Position numbers and translations under genes: made by a program | Part shown: positions 29,500-38,848 of the stretch, piece by piece | Numbering within the stretch: position 1 is the first letter of the stretch | Layout: each line of letters begins with the position of its first letter | Notes under the pieces: generated by a model | Databases searched by the model: none | What the model was told of the DNA's origin: nothing | What the model saw: the letters and a program-made list of their open reading frames with translations, nothing else | Origin: a virus | Direction: 5' to 3' (one strand) | Virus record (IMG/VR): IMGVR_UViG_3300033149_004827 | Span: 1 to 42,983 of that record | Length of the DNA: 42,983 nucleotides

Positions 29500-29887
29500 A
29501 AAGAGCAAGAAGAAGGTAGAGGAAGTGACGGTGGCCATGGACGAGGCTGTGCCGCAGGAAGAGCCAGTGAAACCGCCGCGCACACTAGAAGAGTTTCTGT
29601 CTGGCAAGGTATACACATTCTTTGACAGGCATATCTATTCCTTGCCAGTCATAACGACAGGGCGTAGGTATGAGGTGATGGTGGCTAATGAGGGGCAGGA
29701 GATGTTAGGCGACATCATCCCCAAATCACGCCGCTGGCTGGTAGAGTGCGGTTTCTTGCTGACGACCTTTGATCACCCAGCATTGCGTGCCAAGTTTGAT
29801 GGGCCATTTGAGGGAGTAGTGGAGGGCTATCTTGTCTGGCAACTTATCTTTGGAGACTGCGGCTGCGGAAGCCAGGGCCGCTTATAA
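29489..29887 (+). CDS. Unknown protein in neck region (132 aa)
   Basis: The product has a lysine-rich then acidic disordered N-terminus (PTKKSKKKVEEVTVAMDEAVPQEEP) followed by a compact region of about 90 residues (LEEFLSGKVYTFFDRHIYSLPVITTGRRYEVMVANEG ... LVECGFLLTTFDHPALRAKF). I chose ATG 29489 because TAAGG stands about seven bases upstream; ATG 29483 is too close to it. It overlaps the terminator gene by 11 bp and the next GT2 gene by 56 bp. No family is recognised. It may belong to the neck, or be an acceptor or partner for the sugar enzymes next to it. Confidence 0.55.
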   Translation: MPTKKSKKKVEEVTVAMDEAVPQEEPVKPPRTLEEFLSGKVYTFFDRHIYSLPVITTGRRYEVMVANEGQEMLGDIIPKSRRWLVECGFLLTTFDHPALRAKFDGPFEGVVEGYLVWQLIFGDCGCGSQGRL

Positions 29888-30560
29888 TACCAAGGGGCGA
29901 GTTTTTGTTACCCTTGACGACATCTCGGTGATCATCCTGACCTACAACAGGCCAAGAGGCCCGCAGAGCATTATAGAGAAACTGCCACCGGGCCTTGAGA
30001 TTGCCGTAATTGACGATGGGTCTGACAAGGATCCTGTGATCCCAGATGGCGTAATCTACGAATCCTTGAGGCCCAAAGAAGGGTGCCGTGCAGCATCATG
30101 TCGGAATAGGGGCATTGAGCTGACGACGCGGCCCAAGATCGTGTTCCTGGATGACGATGTGGTTCCTAGCCCGGGCCTGATCTTTGCCCACTCGTTGGCG
30201 TTGCAGATGTACGATGTCTCTCTGGGCCTGCTATGCAATCAATCCTTCAATCCAGACACCGACGAGAGGACGCTGTTTTTCATCAGGCGCACGTCGTTGT
30301 GGCGCTTCTGCTGGACAGGCAATTTGGCGGTGCGCAGGGCGATGTTGTCTAAAGTGGGCAACTTTGATACAATGTATGATGGAGACTACGGCTACGAGGA
30401 TCTTGACTTAGGAAAGAGGATGGCCCTGGCTGGGGGGAAGTTCATTCTGAACCACATGGCGCTGGCATTGCATCCAGAGGTAAGAATGGTTGACGATGCC
30501 GACCCCATGGTGATCGCCAACCTGAAGAAGTTTGAAGAGAAATGGGGCGCGATCTTCTGA
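29832..30560 (+). CDS. Family 2 glycosyltransferase, second sugar block
   Basis: The 242-residue enzyme has ISVIILTYNRP near the start, IAVIDDGSD, the DXD motif in IVFLDDDVVPS and a GT7/GT27-type acceptor region (TGNLAVRRAMLSKVGNFDTMYDGDYGYEDLDLGKRMA). The second GT2 of the window, it belongs to a different subgroup from the one at 22130. The TTG start at 29832 is supported by GGAGGG five bases upstream and lies inside the preceding gene. The stop overlaps the next start (TGATG). It is cytosolic and probably extends the same glycan as the first block. Confidence 0.87.
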   Translation: MSGNLSLETAAAEARAAYNTKGRVFVTLDDISVIILTYNRPRGPQSIIEKLPPGLEIAVIDDGSDKDPVIPDGVIYESLRPKEGCRAASCRNRGIELTTRPKIVFLDDDVVPSPGLIFAHSLALQMYDVSLGLLCNQSFNPDTDERTLFFIRRTSLWRFCWTGNLAVRRAMLSKVGNFDTMYDGDYGYEDLDLGKRMALAGGKFILNHMALALHPEVRMVDDADPMVIANLKKFEEKWGAIF

Positions 30561-31672
30561 TGGACGTGGAAAAGGTTCTTGTGGTATACTCAGGACACAA
30601 CTCGTCGACCTTTGATGTCTCAAAGTATATTGTCAACGGGTTTAGGTCGATAGGCATTGATGCCAGACCATGTCGGTATGACCAGGAGTTGGTCGTGGCA
30701 TCTGGAGCAGTGGACAAGTGGGCTGAGACTCACGAGGATTATGTACGGAAAGAGGGTGACGTAGTATACATAGCAAGCAAGGCAGTCTTGGCCGATGTGG
30801 TCACGTACATGCCTGATCTTGTGTTGGTAGTAACGGGCCTGATGTTGTTCGGTTCGTTATGGGATTGGTTGAGGGAGTTACAGGAACGGCTACGGAGGCC
30901 GTACGTGATTGGCTTGTTGCTCACAGAGTCTCCTTACCGTGTCGAGGAGGAACTCCAGGCGGCTTCGATGGCCAATATCGTATGGACAAGCGAAAGAGCG
31001 TTTGTGAAACGATTGCGCCATCTGAACCCCCGTTCATTTTGGCTTCCCCACGCCTATGACGAAGGAGTTCATTACCCGGCATGGGCAGAGCAAACTGCGC
31101 ACGACGTGTACTTCTGTGGCAGCGGTCAACCAACACGTATGAAGTTGCTGGGCGAGACTGACTGGTCTGGGATAAACTTCCGACTGGAGGGTTATTTCAC
31201 ACACCTGTTGGACGAGTACAGCAGCCTTGAGCCGTACTACCGTGAAGGCATACGGAACAATGCAGAAGTGGCCGACCAATATAGGAGAGCGGCCATCTGC
31301 CTCAATATTCATCGCAAAGAGGCACGGCGGATGGATTTCCGCATCGACTTGCCCTATAGGCAGACTACGGGTTTCTCGCCTTACTTGATCAGTGATGGGG
31401 ACGCATGGAGTCTGAATAATAGGGCAATAGAAATTGCAGCATGTGGATCGTTGCAATTATGCGACAGTGGCAGAGAGGAACTCCGTGAACTCTTTGGTGA
31501 TTCGGTCCCCACATATGAATCGCCTGAAGAGTTGCGCGACAAAGTCTTATACTATCTAGATCACGAGAGTGAAAGGAAGCGATTAGCGGAACAGGCACTG
31601 CTCTGCGTACAGAACAGAACCTACCGCCATAGCGCCTTTCGCATCGTAGATAACATGACGGAGGCATTCTAA
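30560..31672 (+). CDS. CgeB-like glycosyltransferase
   Basis: The 370-residue protein resembles CgeB-type GT-B enzymes. It has a Rossmann N-terminus (VEKVLVVYSGHNSSTFDVSKYIVNGF), a middle with FWLPHAYDEGVHYPA and DVYFCGSGQ, and the characteristic C-terminal block LNNRAIEIAACGSLQLCDSGREELRELFG followed by SPEELRDKVLYYLDHESERKRLAEQA. CgeB proteins glycosylate spore coat components, and relatives occur widely in surface-glycan clusters and in phages. ATG 30560 overlaps the previous stop; ATG 30542 is a possible earlier start. It is the last sugar gene, directly before the tail tube gene. Confidence 0.85.
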   Translation: MDVEKVLVVYSGHNSSTFDVSKYIVNGFRSIGIDARPCRYDQELVVASGAVDKWAETHEDYVRKEGDVVYIASKAVLADVVTYMPDLVLVVTGLMLFGSLWDWLRELQERLRRPYVIGLLLTESPYRVEEELQAASMANIVWTSERAFVKRLRHLNPRSFWLPHAYDEGVHYPAWAEQTAHDVYFCGSGQPTRMKLLGETDWSGINFRLEGYFTHLLDEYSSLEPYYREGIRNNAEVADQYRRAAICLNIHRKEARRMDFRIDLPYRQTTGFSPYLISDGDAWSLNNRAIEIAACGSLQLCDSGREELRELFGDSVPTYESPEELRDKVLYYLDHESERKRLAEQALLCVQNRTYRHSAFRIVDNMTEAF

Positions 31673-31673
31673 C

Positions 31674-32081
31674 ATGGCTACTGTCTTCGGAGAAAACGGC
31701 CTGATCTATATTGGCTTCCCGAACGCAGTTCCCAACGTGAACGACTGGGAAGTCAACATCGAACAGGAGAAGATCGAGCAACCCAGGGTGATGGTTTGCC
31801 CTGCTTCAGCCTCGGCAAAGTGGGTGACTAGGAGCGGCAGCTACTTCAGTGCAAATGGTAGCATCAGCACGCTGTACGATAGCACTGACCATCTGCCCAT
31901 CAATGCGGCCTTGGCCAATCAATCCTACACCCTGATGGTTTACCCTGACTGCGAAAGTTCGTCCTACTACTGGACTGGCGACGCCTGGCTGCAGATCTCC
32001 CACTCTGGTACAGTGGATGACTACATCCCGCTGGACATAGATTGGGAATCTACTGGTCAATGGCAATGGATCGGTGGCTAG
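31674..32081 (+). CDS. Major tail (tube) protein
   Basis: The 135-residue protein starts a new module after the sugar genes. Its beta-rich pattern (TVFGENGLIYIGFPNAVPNVNDWEVNIEQEKIE ... ARSGSYF-like TRSGSYFSANGSISTLYDSTDHLPIN ... YTLMVYPDCESSSYYWTGDAWLQ) resembles phage tail tube subunits, in which a G-S-x-x-G-S-I strand pair is followed by a short helix. It lies just before the frameshifted chaperones and the tape measure, the usual place. GGAGG lies nine bases before the ATG. A perfect hairpin follows the gene. Confidence 0.75.
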   Translation: MATVFGENGLIYIGFPNAVPNVNDWEVNIEQEKIEQPRVMVCPASASAKWVTRSGSYFSANGSISTLYDSTDHLPINAALANQSYTLMVYPDCESSSYYWTGDAWLQISHSGTVDDYIPLDIDWESTGQWQWIGG

Positions 32082-32094
32082 TAACTAAATCACA

Positions 32095-32121
32095 GGCTGC
32101 CAGGAGATCATCCTGGCAGCC
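32095..32121 (+). terminator. Perfect GC hairpin after the tail tube gene, without U-tract
   Basis: An 11-bp perfect stem (GGCTGCCAGGA/TCCTGGCAGCC) with loop GATCA lies 13 bases after the tube gene stop and 15 before the chaperone start. There is no T run after it. It is more likely a partial terminator or 3'-end protector that lowers expression of downstream tail genes. Confidence 0.6.
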
Positions 32122-32136
32122 GCATGGAGTAGTGGA

Positions 32137-32658
32137 ATGGCAGAGGAACGCATGTATTGGCACACTGACGACCCACACGTCTTCAGCATAGGTGGTCGTC
32201 AGATCAAACTTGTCAAGACTGGCGCAGACTACGCACGCCAGAGTGGTCGCATCATGTCTTGGCTAGGCCGACACGGGATCAAGGCCATACAGGCATTGCA
32301 AGAGTCTGGGATTTACGAGGAAGACCAGCAGGTCGGAGTATATGAATTCCTGCTAACTGCCATCAGCCTGGTCCTGGACGAAGAAGCATTGCTGGAGCTG
32401 GCGGCCGCCGTCACGGCCGAGGATCGTAAGTTTATAGACAAATACTTTGATCCAGGTTGGCTATACGATGCCGTCGAGGTAATCTGGAATGAGCAAGCTG
32501 GCATTCGTTATGCCGTGCAGCGGTTTGCGAACCGTTTTTTTGGAGCGCAGCTACAGGCAGCAGGCGAAGAAGCAGAGAGCGGCTCTTCCATGTCATCCGA
32601 TCAGGATACGGATGGGACGACAGGCAAATCTACCGGGCCATCAGCGACTATGGGATAG
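32137..32658 (+). CDS. Tail assembly chaperone, short form (G-like)
   Basis: The 173-residue protein occupies the position of lambda gpG. Residues 1-135 are an ordinary folded segment (YMWHTDDPHVFSIGGRQIKLVK-like N-terminus; VGVYEFLLTAISLVLDEEALLELAAAVTAEDRKFIDKYF). After RFANRFFG the composition changes to a low-complexity Ser/Thr/Glu tail (SGSSMSSDQDTDGTTGKSTG). That is expected when only the non-shifted product uses these codons. The slippery sequence at 32535-32541 allows a longer product by -1 frameshift. Its role is to hold the tape measure in solution and recruit tube subunits. Confidence 0.75.
   Translation: MAEERMYWHTDDPHVFSIGGRQIKLVKTGADYARQSGRIMSWLGRHGIKAIQALQESGIYEEDQQVGVYEFLLTAISLVLDEEALLELAAAVTAEDRKFIDKYFDPGWLYDAVEVIWNEQAGIRYAVQRFANRFFGAQLQAAGEEAESGSSMSSDQDTDGTTGKSTGPSATMG
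32535..32541 (+). promoter_or_regulatory. Slippery heptamer for -1 programmed ribosomal frameshift
   Basis: Seven T residues sit in the exact X-XXY-YYZ register of the chaperone frame (T TTT TTT, followed by GGA). A -1 slip continues in an open frame to 32999. I did not find an obvious pseudoknot downstream. Confidence 0.7.
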
Positions 32659-32999
32659 GATGGCCTATTGAAGTCTACAAACTAATTGTTGAGGACAAAG
32701 CAGGCGAACTGCGTTGGTTGTCTAACATCGTTCCACTGGCTAGATCTTCATGGGATAAAAGGGGTGCAAGACATCAACAACGGTATGCCCGCAAGCTAGA
32801 GCGTGCGATAGATTCGCTTACGCCCTGGGCACGTCCGTCCAAGTGGGACCATCTCATCAGGCGCAAGAAATTGGCCGAGCAGGGGAAAGAAGACCCGGCT
32901 ACCAAGAGGGCCAAGAAGAAGGCGCTGGAGATGAGCGCCATGATTGGCCAGGCGATGAAACAGGGGCGCTTGCCAGAGGGCACTGAGAAGAAGAACTGA
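32541..32999 (+). CDS. Frameshift extension of the tail chaperone (T-like)
   Basis: This frame has no good start near its beginning but stays open from before the slippery site to 32999. It reads as normal protein (WPIEVYKLIVEDKAGELRWLSNIVPLA), then a basic helical end (KLAEQGKEDPATKRAKKKALEMSAMIGQAMK). If joined at the T7 site the fused product has about 287 residues, like lambda gpGT, with the T part contacting the tape measure. A TTG at 32718 could start an independent 93-residue protein, a less likely alternative. The stop overlaps the tape measure ATG (TGATG). Confidence 0.68.
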   Translation, partial: WSAATGSRRRSRERLFHVIRSGYGWDDRQIYRAISDYGIGWPIEVYKLIVEDKAGELRWLSNIVPLARSSWDKRGARHQQRYARKLERAIDSLTPWARPSKWDHLIRRKKLAEQGKEDPATKRAKKKALEMSAMIGQAMKQGRLPEGTEKKN

Positions 33000-35900
33000 T
33001 GCCACCCCAATCTGTTGTCTTGCGTATGGGGGCTGACGTTGACGGAGTCAAGGTTAGCCTCAAGACGATTGCCAAATCCGCGGCAGATGCGGACAATGTC
33101 TTCAAGCGCTGGGACAAGACGCTGAGGAAAGTCGGCCAGACCCTTGCCGTACAGGGCCGTGGAACTGGCATTGTCACTGCAAAGTCCAAGAAATATACTA
33201 TCTCCATCAATGAGGCGTCTAACGCCAATGAGCGACTGGCGCGGTCAACCAATCAGGTTGGTCGCACCTTCAAGGTCGTATCTGGCGTCTTTGTCAGCTT
33301 CAACCGCAACATTGTAGGTAGTCTCTCGCGCACTACTCTGGCTATCACCCGCGCCTTCAGCGGTGTGCGCCAGATCGGCCAGGCATTCCTCAATCTTGGT
33401 ATTACCATGACCCTCTTCCTGGGCCTCCCTCTGAGGCGCGCTGCGGAAGGGGCAATAGGGGTACTGGCAGATCTTGACGAAGCCCTGGTCAAGGTCGGGA
33501 AAACCGTTGGCACTCTCAGCCGCAAACAAATTCGTGGAGAGCTAGAACCAGCCCTACGCGCTATGGCCCTGCGTGTGCCCACTGCCGTGCAAGACCTTGC
33601 TGACCTAGCAGCTGTGGCTGGTCAGCTGGGCATCAAGTCTATCCCACAGATCCTGGAGTTGGTGCAAGTTGGTGCAGAATTGGCCTCTGCCACTGACCTG
33701 ACTGCCGAGCAATCCATCACCGCCCTTGGCCGGCTGGCCAATGCCTGGGACGAGCTGGCCAACCAGGTGGGCGGCCCTGGTGCATTCGCCAGGAGGCTGG
33801 GTAACGTTATTGTCCGCTTGGGCAATGACATGGCTGTCTTTGAGAGCGAGATTCTTGATGCCGTCTCTGATGCTATCAGCACAGCCAAGTTGCTTGGTGT
33901 TTTGCCCCAACAGCTTGTTGCCCTAGCCGCTGGCCTGCGGGCTGCTGGTCTGAGCATCGAGGAATCTGGCACGGCGGTCAGGCGGGCCTTTGAGAACATG
34001 CTCCAGAACAGGGAGATATTAGCCCAGGCTGCTGGCCTGACCGTTGCGGAGATTACCAAGCGCATAGGTGAGGACCCTGTTGGGTTCTTCCTTGATCTGA
34101 TCCGCGCCATCAATCAGATCGAGGATCCTGCCAAGCGTGCTCTGGCTGGCCTAGCTATCTTCGAGGTCAGAGGTGTTCGCGCTCTGACGGCTTCCGTCCC
34201 CGACCTGGAAGAGGCCCTCAGTAAGGCCAATCAAGAGTTCGATGATGGCAGTGCCCTGACCAATGAGTTCCAGCGGTCGCTGACTTCGGTCAATGCTCAG
34301 CTCAAGATACTCAAGAACTCCATCAATGAGGTCGCCCTCACCCTTGGCGAGGCAGCCCTGCCTGATCTGATCAAGGCCATACAAATGGCTGCTGGTGGCG
34401 TGCAGGTACTAGCCGACCGATTCAAAGTGTTGCCCAAACGCACCAAGGAAATCATCCTGGTTGCCGGCGCGTTGACACCTATATTCTTGATGCTGTTCAC
34501 GGCGCTCGGTTCTCTAACCTTTGCCATCGGCATATTCATCTCTGGTCTCTTCACTGTCTTTTCGGTGGTTTTGAGCCTGATCGGAGCGCTACCCAGCCTG
34601 ATCTCCTTGCTGGTGGCGCTGGGGGCAGCCCTGCTCGCTGGCCCCGTTGTGATAGGAGAACGGTTCTTCAAGGTCTTCGACAATATACGGACACGCGTGA
34701 TCGAGCCACTGCGCAGGCAGGTCGCCAGCTGGGGAGAGAGCATCATCAAGTCTCTGGCCCAGGGCATGTTGGATGGCATGGACTTTGTGGTAAGTGCCAC
34801 TGAAGCCATCGCACGCGCTATAGCCGACTTCTTCAAGGCTGAATCACCACCCAAGGAAGGCCCGCTGTCCAAGATAGTGGATTGGGGCCGCAACTTGATG
34901 GACACCTACCTGGGAGCATTCCAGCTGGCCGACTTTGGCGTACTCAGGGACGTAGCTGGCATCATCCGCGACGTGCTGGATGCCTTCGCCAGTGAGGGGC
35001 TGATAGGCAAGAGTGATGTCATCCCCAGGGTGCTGGAACTCAGGACAGAAGTTGCCAAGCTCATTGATATCTTCAATCGCACTGGAGTGATTGCATCTGA
35101 CGTGATGGCCCGCATCACCTCGCAACTTGGCGATGCTGGCGACGAAGTGGCAAAGCTCCTACGCCTGTCTCTGGAATACAACCGCACTCAGAAAGAGCTG
35201 AGGGACATCGAGCGGAAGCGCGAAGATGTGGACAGGTTGCTGGACAAGGAGATCAAGGCCATCTCACTCCGCAATGATCTGACAGCAGCAGAGAAGCTGC
35301 TGCTCATCTCTAGGGCGCGGGCACGTGCTCGTGATACCAAGGAGTCGCTGAGAGACCAGGAGCGCTTGCTCAAAACCAAAGAGGAGACTCAGAGCGAAGA
35401 GCTGGATCGCCAGAAAGCCCTCATTGATACATATCGTGATACCACCGCCCTGCAGATGGAACAGATCAAATTGCTGGACCAGATTGCTAAATCACTGCGC
35501 CAGGCAAAGGGCGTTGATTTCAGCCTCAAGCTGGGAGAGGAGGGGGCCAGGGACCTCAGCAAGTTTGTGGGTGTCTTTGATGACACCATGGAGGATGTTC
35601 TCACCAAGATCAGTGAAGCCAAGAAGGTCATGGAGGCATTCCTCAAGGGTGTCTTGGGCGAGCCAGCTGCCCGCCTAGTTGAGGAGTTTGACCCCTTCAC
35701 TGGCCAGAAGGAGCCAGCCCTTGTGCCGTATGGCAAACAAGAACAGGAAGCTTATGCATTCGGCCAGAGGCTGAGGGCTTCAGTGGATGCCGTCCTCCAA
35801 CCGTTCAGGGATCTTCAGACTGCCATCGGGGATACAGCCAATGCTATCAGCGAGTTCTTCAGGGGTGAGGCAGGAGGGGGAGCTGGCGGCCTAAAGGCAG

Positions 35901-38848
35901 AGAACACCAATCTGTACAGTGCATTGAGCAAGGTGCTCGGCTTGGCCACGGCGATTGCGCTGGTCTTTGGCGCACCGAAGTTCCTGGCTGGCCTCAAAGC
36001 GGCCACTGCCTTTACCGAGTCCATCTCCGTCATGGCCATCCTCTCGAAGATCCTGGGCGTTATTGTCTTGGCAGGATTCATCGGTCGTCTGGTGGAACGA
36101 TGGGGAGAGCTGAATGATGCCTTCACCATCACTGGTAAGCAGTCAGATGCCATCACCATCCTGGAGCGACTCCACGCGGTGCTAGACAACGTATTGACTG
36201 CCATGGCCGGTATCACAGCGTTACTAGGGCAGATAGGCGTCACTGCCGCCGACGGCTTTATCGCTGTCGTCACTGGTGACCCCGACGACGTACAGACCTT
36301 CAATGACAGCTTGGTCGAGCTCAAGGGCAATCTCGAAGATGTCTTGGGAATTGTAGATAGTTACAAGCTAGAGGCTGGCCTGATAGGGTGGCTACTATTC
36401 GGCGACATGGCCCTGGCTAGCGCTGGTGGCCTGGCCAAGTATCTGAGACCCGGAGGCTTCACCAGGCTCAAGGCTCAAATCATGGGCTTGCTGGCTGGTC
36501 TGTCCACCATGTCCCTGAAGGGAAGAATTGCTACAGGCATTCTCCTGTTGCTGGTTGACGAAGTGCTCTTTGGCGGTCGTGGCAGAGACAACTTCGAGAA
36601 GTATGCGGGGGAGGCTCTCGGGTTCATCGGACGCACCCTTGGCTGGCTTGTAAAGCAAATTATAGGGAAGTTTCAGTATTCGTACCATAACATTCGTGCC
36701 TTCTTGGCTGGCATGAGGGGCGACCCGTTTGAAGAATTTCTCAAGACATTGCCAGAGAAGTTCCAGGATCAACCGAATAAGTTCCTGGGTTCATTCATCG
36801 CGGGAGCAGCGCTCTACGAAGCTGGCCTGACCGTTTCATTTGATCTGCCAGTAGAAGTCAAGTTGCCTTTCATCGACAAGGTCTCTGAGAAGATTAAGGA
36901 GAAGCTCGAGGGGGTAGATTGGTGGAGCATTATCTTTGCGGCAATCTCTCTCAAACTCATAGGCATTCCTCCGCTCAAGGTAATTATCTGGGGCTTCAGA
37001 ATCGGTGCATGGATAGCAAGTGGGCTGATCCGCATCTTCGGGTTTTCCCTCGAGATAGCATCGGCACTCGTTGGTGTCGCCTTGCCGCCAGTCTTACTAG
37101 CGGCACTCATAGCCGATCTAATCCTTGGCGGCAATGTCATCAAGGCACTCGGTGATGAGATACGTAGCAGGGCCACGGTTTTCCAGGGGCCCATTGATGC
37201 CGCGCTGATCGAGTTTTTTGCTGGTCTGTCCGCCTACATAAATGGGTTCCTGGGCGCTGAGGGCAAAAACGCCTTTATGCAACGGTTCAAGGGCGATAAG
37301 ATAGTGGCTGGCTACATCGCCGACGGCCTGATTAACCCAGATATTATCGAGTCGTCCTTCGAGAAGGGAATGCGCGGTAGGGGCACCCTGGATCGGATCT
37401 TTGGCGGTGGCGATTGGCAACTCAATCTGTCTGACTGGGTCTTTGATTCATTGTTTGGGGAGAATTGGGAAACTAGATTCAGGCAGGGCCTCAAGGACAA
37501 GTATCACTCAATCACTGACCCCATCGACGCTGCACTGACAGAGTTCTTTGGTGGCTTGGCGGCTTATATCTCAGGTTTCATCGGGGCTGAAGGCGAGGAT
37601 GCCTTCCTGGACAGGTTCACAGGTGGCGACAAGGTAGCAGACTACATCGCCAAAGGGCTGATCAACCCCGACATCATCAAGGAGTCGTACCAGAAGGGGA
37701 TGCGCGGGCGTGGGGTCTTGAACGCCCTGACAGATCCGACCATGCCTGTGCAGTTCAACCTCTCAAAGATCGTCTGGGATGCAATATTTGGCGAGAATTG
37801 GGCCACCAATTTCGTCAAGGGTATAGAGGACAAGTTTGCCGAGCTCAAGGGGGCATTGATTCTATCGTTAGTCAAGGGACTCCTGAACTTAATTCTCACT
37901 ATTGTGGCTTTCTGGAAGGGAGTACAAGGAGCCAAGTGGGAGGACCAGGCCACTCAAGACTTTCTGAATGTAGTTGCTGGCCTCGTCGGGCTGAGCGTGG
38001 ATCAGCTAGACGTAGACCAATTCAAGCGCAGCCTAGCTTTTGGCAACACGCTTGGCAATTTGGCACAGACCATCAATGAGTTGCTGGGTGGTGCAGTCGC
38101 GGATGCCACCAGTGACGCTGGCGGTGGTGGCACAGCAGACATGGGCGTGGAGATTCCGCTTGATGTCAGTCTATCCCAAAGCGGGGAAGACATTGGGGCT
38201 GGCTTCCTGGATGGCATCATTGCTGGCATTGAATCGAAGACTGGCATAGAGAAGCTCAAGAAGGCCATCAACGGCATCTGGGACGTGTTCTCTGAGGTGT
38301 TGGGGGCCAGGGATCTGCCAACCACGGTGATTGGCCGCGTGTTCCAGGCCGGCATGGACATCATGGTGGTGCTGGCAGAGGGCGTGCTCTCAGCTGTCAC
38401 GACTGGCAAGATCTCACTCGTGCTTGAGTTGGCCGGCCTCAAGATGTCCCTGATCTTGCTCAGAACCATCGTGGACACGATAGCATCCCAGTTAGGCCCG
38501 ATTGGATTCCTGCTGGGCGGCAAGATCGCCGACACTATCGCCGACTTCATTGCCAACATCACGGGCATAGAGGCCAGGATTGCGGAGCTGGAGCAGCAGA
38601 TAAAGGGCGACCAGTCCACGCGGCCTCCGACATGGCATCCGCCGCATAGGGGTTTGTCTACCACACCGATGTTCTTTACTGGGGCACCTGCGGCTGCGGC
38701 AACGGCATTTGCTGGCCCAGGTATAGTGGTGAATGTGAATAATCCTGTGGTGGATAACCAGCAGAGGGTGCGTGATATGGCCGATGAGATCGACCGCATT
38801 GTGGGACAGAAAGCAAGACTGCGCAATAGCATGGGGGTGGTGCACTGA
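32999..38848 (+). CDS. Tail tape measure protein
   Basis: The 1949-residue protein is the longest in the window. It follows the chaperones and has tape measure features: a TP901-type core (about 150-470, DLADLAAVAGQLGIKSIPQ; ESGTAVRRAFENMLQN), long hydrophobic stretches (FLMLFTALGSLTFAIGIFISGLF), and a highly charged coiled coil (about 720-830, RDIERKREDVDRLLDKEIKAIS). More membrane-like segments follow, then a duplicated module of about 105 residues near 1400-1610. At about 1.5 angstrom per residue the tail would be about 290 nm. I see no peptidase or transglycosylase domain. The C-terminus (NVNNPVVDNQQRVRDMADEIDRIV) resembles the part that binds the tip complex. Confidence 0.92.
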   Translation: MPPQSVVLRMGADVDGVKVSLKTIAKSAADADNVFKRWDKTLRKVGQTLAVQGRGTGIVTAKSKKYTISINEASNANERLARSTNQVGRTFKVVSGVFVSFNRNIVGSLSRTTLAITRAFSGVRQIGQAFLNLGITMTLFLGLPLRRAAEGAIGVLADLDEALVKVGKTVGTLSRKQIRGELEPALRAMALRVPTAVQDLADLAAVAGQLGIKSIPQILELVQVGAELASATDLTAEQSITALGRLANAWDELANQVGGPGAFARRLGNVIVRLGNDMAVFESEILDAVSDAISTAKLLGVLPQQLVALAAGLRAAGLSIEESGTAVRRAFENMLQNREILAQAAGLTVAEITKRIGEDPVGFFLDLIRAINQIEDPAKRALAGLAIFEVRGVRALTASVPDLEEALSKANQEFDDGSALTNEFQRSLTSVNAQLKILKNSINEVALTLGEAALPDLIKAIQMAAGGVQVLADRFKVLPKRTKEIILVAGALTPIFLMLFTALGSLTFAIGIFISGLFTVFSVVLSLIGALPSLISLLVALGAALLAGPVVIGERFFKVFDNIRTRVIEPLRRQVASWGESIIKSLAQGMLDGMDFVVSATEAIARAIADFFKAESPPKEGPLSKIVDWGRNLMDTYLGAFQLADFGVLRDVAGIIRDVLDAFASEGLIGKSDVIPRVLELRTEVAKLIDIFNRTGVIASDVMARITSQLGDAGDEVAKLLRLSLEYNRTQKELRDIERKREDVDRLLDKEIKAISLRNDLTAAEKLLLISRARARARDTKESLRDQERLLKTKEETQSEELDRQKALIDTYRDTTALQMEQIKLLDQIAKSLRQAKGVDFSLKLGEEGARDLSKFVGVFDDTMEDVLTKISEAKKVMEAFLKGVLGEPAARLVEEFDPFTGQKEPALVPYGKQEQEAYAFGQRLRASVDAVLQPFRDLQTAIGDTANAISEFFRGEAGGGAGGLKAENTNLYSALSKVLGLATAIALVFGAPKFLAGLKAATAFTESISVMAILSKILGVIVLAGFIGRLVERWGELNDAFTITGKQSDAITILERLHAVLDNVLTAMAGITALLGQIGVTAADGFIAVVTGDPDDVQTFNDSLVELKGNLEDVLGIVDSYKLEAGLIGWLLFGDMALASAGGLAKYLRPGGFTRLKAQIMGLLAGLSTMSLKGRIATGILLLLVDEVLFGGRGRDNFEKYAGEALGFIGRTLGWLVKQIIGKFQYSYHNIRAFLAGMRGDPFEEFLKTLPEKFQDQPNKFLGSFIAGAALYEAGLTVSFDLPVEVKLPFIDKVSEKIKEKLEGVDWWSIIFAAISLKLIGIPPLKVIIWGFRIGAWIASGLIRIFGFSLEIASALVGVALPPVLLAALIADLILGGNVIKALGDEIRSRATVFQGPIDAALIEFFAGLSAYINGFLGAEGKNAFMQRFKGDKIVAGYIADGLINPDIIESSFEKGMRGRGTLDRIFGGGDWQLNLSDWVFDSLFGENWETRFRQGLKDKYHSITDPIDAALTEFFGGLAAYISGFIGAEGEDAFLDRFTGGDKVADYIAKGLINPDIIKESYQKGMRGRGVLNALTDPTMPVQFNLSKIVWDAIFGENWATNFVKGIEDKFAELKGALILSLVKGLLNLILTIVAFWKGVQGAKWEDQATQDFLNVVAGLVGLSVDQLDVDQFKRSLAFGNTLGNLAQTINELLGGAVADATSDAGGGGTADMGVEIPLDVSLSQSGEDIGAGFLDGIIAGIESKTGIEKLKKAINGIWDVFSEVLGARDLPTTVIGRVFQAGMDIMVVLAEGVLSAVTTGKISLVLELAGLKMSLILLRTIVDTIASQLGPIGFLLGGKIADTIADFIANITGIEARIAELEQQIKGDQSTRPPTWHPPHRGLSTTPMFFTGAPAAAATAFAGPGIVVNVNNPVVDNQQRVRDMADEIDRIVGQKARLRNSMGVVH
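37190..37838 (+). repeat. Internal duplication in the tape measure gene
   Basis: Two consecutive units (37190-37506 and 37520-37838) encode about 105 similar residues each. Both contain PIDAAL, GF(L/I)GAEG, GLINPDII, KGMRGRG and FGENW in the same order. The proteins are more alike than the DNA. Confidence 0.85.

Noticed and set aside
32489-32671. 60-codon frame overlapping the chaperone
   Set aside because: It is in the third frame, its composition is not protein-like, and the -1 frame already explains the continuation.
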